64,000 bases of DNA. It comes from Diplonema japonicum. Taxonomy: Eukaryota > Euglenozoa > Diplonemea > Diplonemida > Diplonemidae. Of this stretch, positions 63,110 to 64,000 are shown in pieces (the first letter of the stretch is position 1; each line of letters starts with the position of its first letter). Location of the stretch: NCBI GenBank assembly GCA_964019335.1, contig OZ025699.1, forward strand, positions 464,226-528,225, given 5' to 3'. The position numbers and the translations under genes were made by a program. Below the pieces are notes generated by a model. That model did no database searches, was not told where the DNA came from, and worked only from the letters and a program-made list of their open reading frames with translations.

Positions 63110-63430
63110 ATTTTTTTTTTAAACGCTGCTGAAAGGGGATAGACGCAGGTAGAAGATGAAAACAATGGGGCGTCACAATGACCCCTTTAAATATACTGTA
63201 AACCAATAAATTACCGGGGGGTAAAAACTTCAGGCACGTCTGAGCTTCAGGTAATTCTTTCTTTTTTTTCAAGCACCGGGTTGCGTTGTAGTCATCTACT
63301 ATGGGCTCCCACGACAACTCCTTCAGGGTTGTCACAGAAGGGGAGGAGGAACAGTTTCTTTGAACCCAGAGCCTGAGCGTGTCTTGGGCGGCCCTCGGTG
63401 ATTTCTTCGAAATAATTGTTTTACAGTATA
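63110..63430 (-). pseudogene. Pogo/Tigger-like transposase remnant 2
   Basis: The - strand reads KSPRAAQDTLRLWVQRN then WEPIVDDYNATRC; both align with remnant 1 (KSHWATQETLRLWVKD, EPILLILDDYNVHTT). Only this short catalytic stretch is left. Confidence 0.55.
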
Positions 63431-64000
63431 TTTTTTTTTTTTGAGCTCCCCCCCCCCCCGTGTCGGGTACAGAATGGTACTTCTTAAATACCGGTTACGT
63501 CATGCATAGTGAAAAAAAAAAAAAAAAAAAAAAAGAAAAGAAAAAAAAAAAAAACACAACATTTCCGAACATAGCTGTTATAAAGTTAAAGGGCGTGTTG
63601 CCACGAGGTGCGATTTTTCACTCTTGTTTCTTTCCACTACCTGAGGGGCTCATGGTCCAAACCCGCAAAGCCGCACTACTTGCAAACCTGACAACAGCAG
63701 TGCGGCAACGCAGTAGGTGAACAGGAGGGTTTTTTTTCCTTCCCCCCACCCCCCCCCCCCCCCCCCCCCCCGTTGTTTGTACACATCGCTGCTGAATAGG
63801 AACCACGACCCTGAGGCACTACCACGACAGAAGGGATCAAACACTAGATGAGTTGATTGTCGTAAGGCGATCCTGTCACATACTGCAGGTACCCTTCAAG
63901 GGGGGGGGGGGGGTACAGCTCTGCAATAGTTCTTCCAAATTCCTTCAACAAAGGGTATCCTCAGTTGGTGCTGTAACGGCACCACCCTCCCCCTTTTTTT
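63431..64000. other. Terminal spacer
   Basis: C, A, T and G runs. CCTGTCACATACTGCAGGTA-CCCTT (63877-63895) resembles the sequence directly after R1 copy 1 (35566-35588). No gene seen. Confidence 0.5.

Overview
This window is nuclear DNA of a eukaryote, most likely a diplonemid (Euglenozoa, a sister group of kinetoplastids). Positions 22034-22072 hold a 39-nt sequence that agrees at all but two positions with the diplonemid spliced-leader exon as I remember it. All six host protein genes read on the + strand. Most are preceded by a polypyrimidine tract, an AG and an oligo(A) leader, as expected for trans-spliced polycistronic transcription. The kinase gene has GT-AG cis-introns, three of them only 46-59 nt long and nearly pure oligo(A). 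GC-rich coding sequence alternates with AT-rich spacers full of long homopolymers.

Layout. 1-10869: 3' part of a giant acidic repeat protein with Calx-beta-like and RTX-like Ca2+-binding blocks. 12289-13620: ankyrin-repeat protein. 14328-19403: ABCA-type full ABC transporter. 21288-21995: U-box protein with a CesT/YbjN-like front half. 22034-28779: complete but frameshifted non-LTR retrotransposon (LINE-1; OTU-like ORF1, 2A-like peptide, APE endonuclease, RT) that starts at the spliced-leader match; a 5'-truncated copy lies at 35931-37304. 29514-32656: five-exon gene for a globin-PH-AGC kinase fusion. 39758-42697: degenerate nucleotide-cyclase domain fused to a cyclic-nucleotide-gated channel. 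42753-53779: cluster of three tRNA genes (Ile on -, Gly and Ala on +) and their retroelements; each tRNA gene has, 7-11 bp upstream and in the same orientation, the poly(A) end of one RNase-H-bearing LINE family (LINE-2). 53780-57700: short inverted-repeat elements and a pogo/Tigger-like transposase remnant. 57779-58678: NTF2-like/CCCH zinc-finger protein. 58700-64000: more miniature elements and transposase debris, no intact gene seen.

How it fits together. The host genes look like signalling and membrane functions: a possible gas/redox-sensing kinase, a cNMP-binding channel, a lipid-type transporter and a ubiquitin ligase. They show no common pathway beyond the shared directional array. The accessory DNA has two clear strategies. 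LINE-1 sits inside oligo(T) tracts and carries the spliced leader at its 5' end. LINE-2 appears to target the 5' flank of tRNA genes and stacks there in layers. Around these are at least five families of small non-coding repeats. Family names (LINE-1, LINE-2, R1, R2, R4, M1, B, F, G, H) are local labels for this window only.
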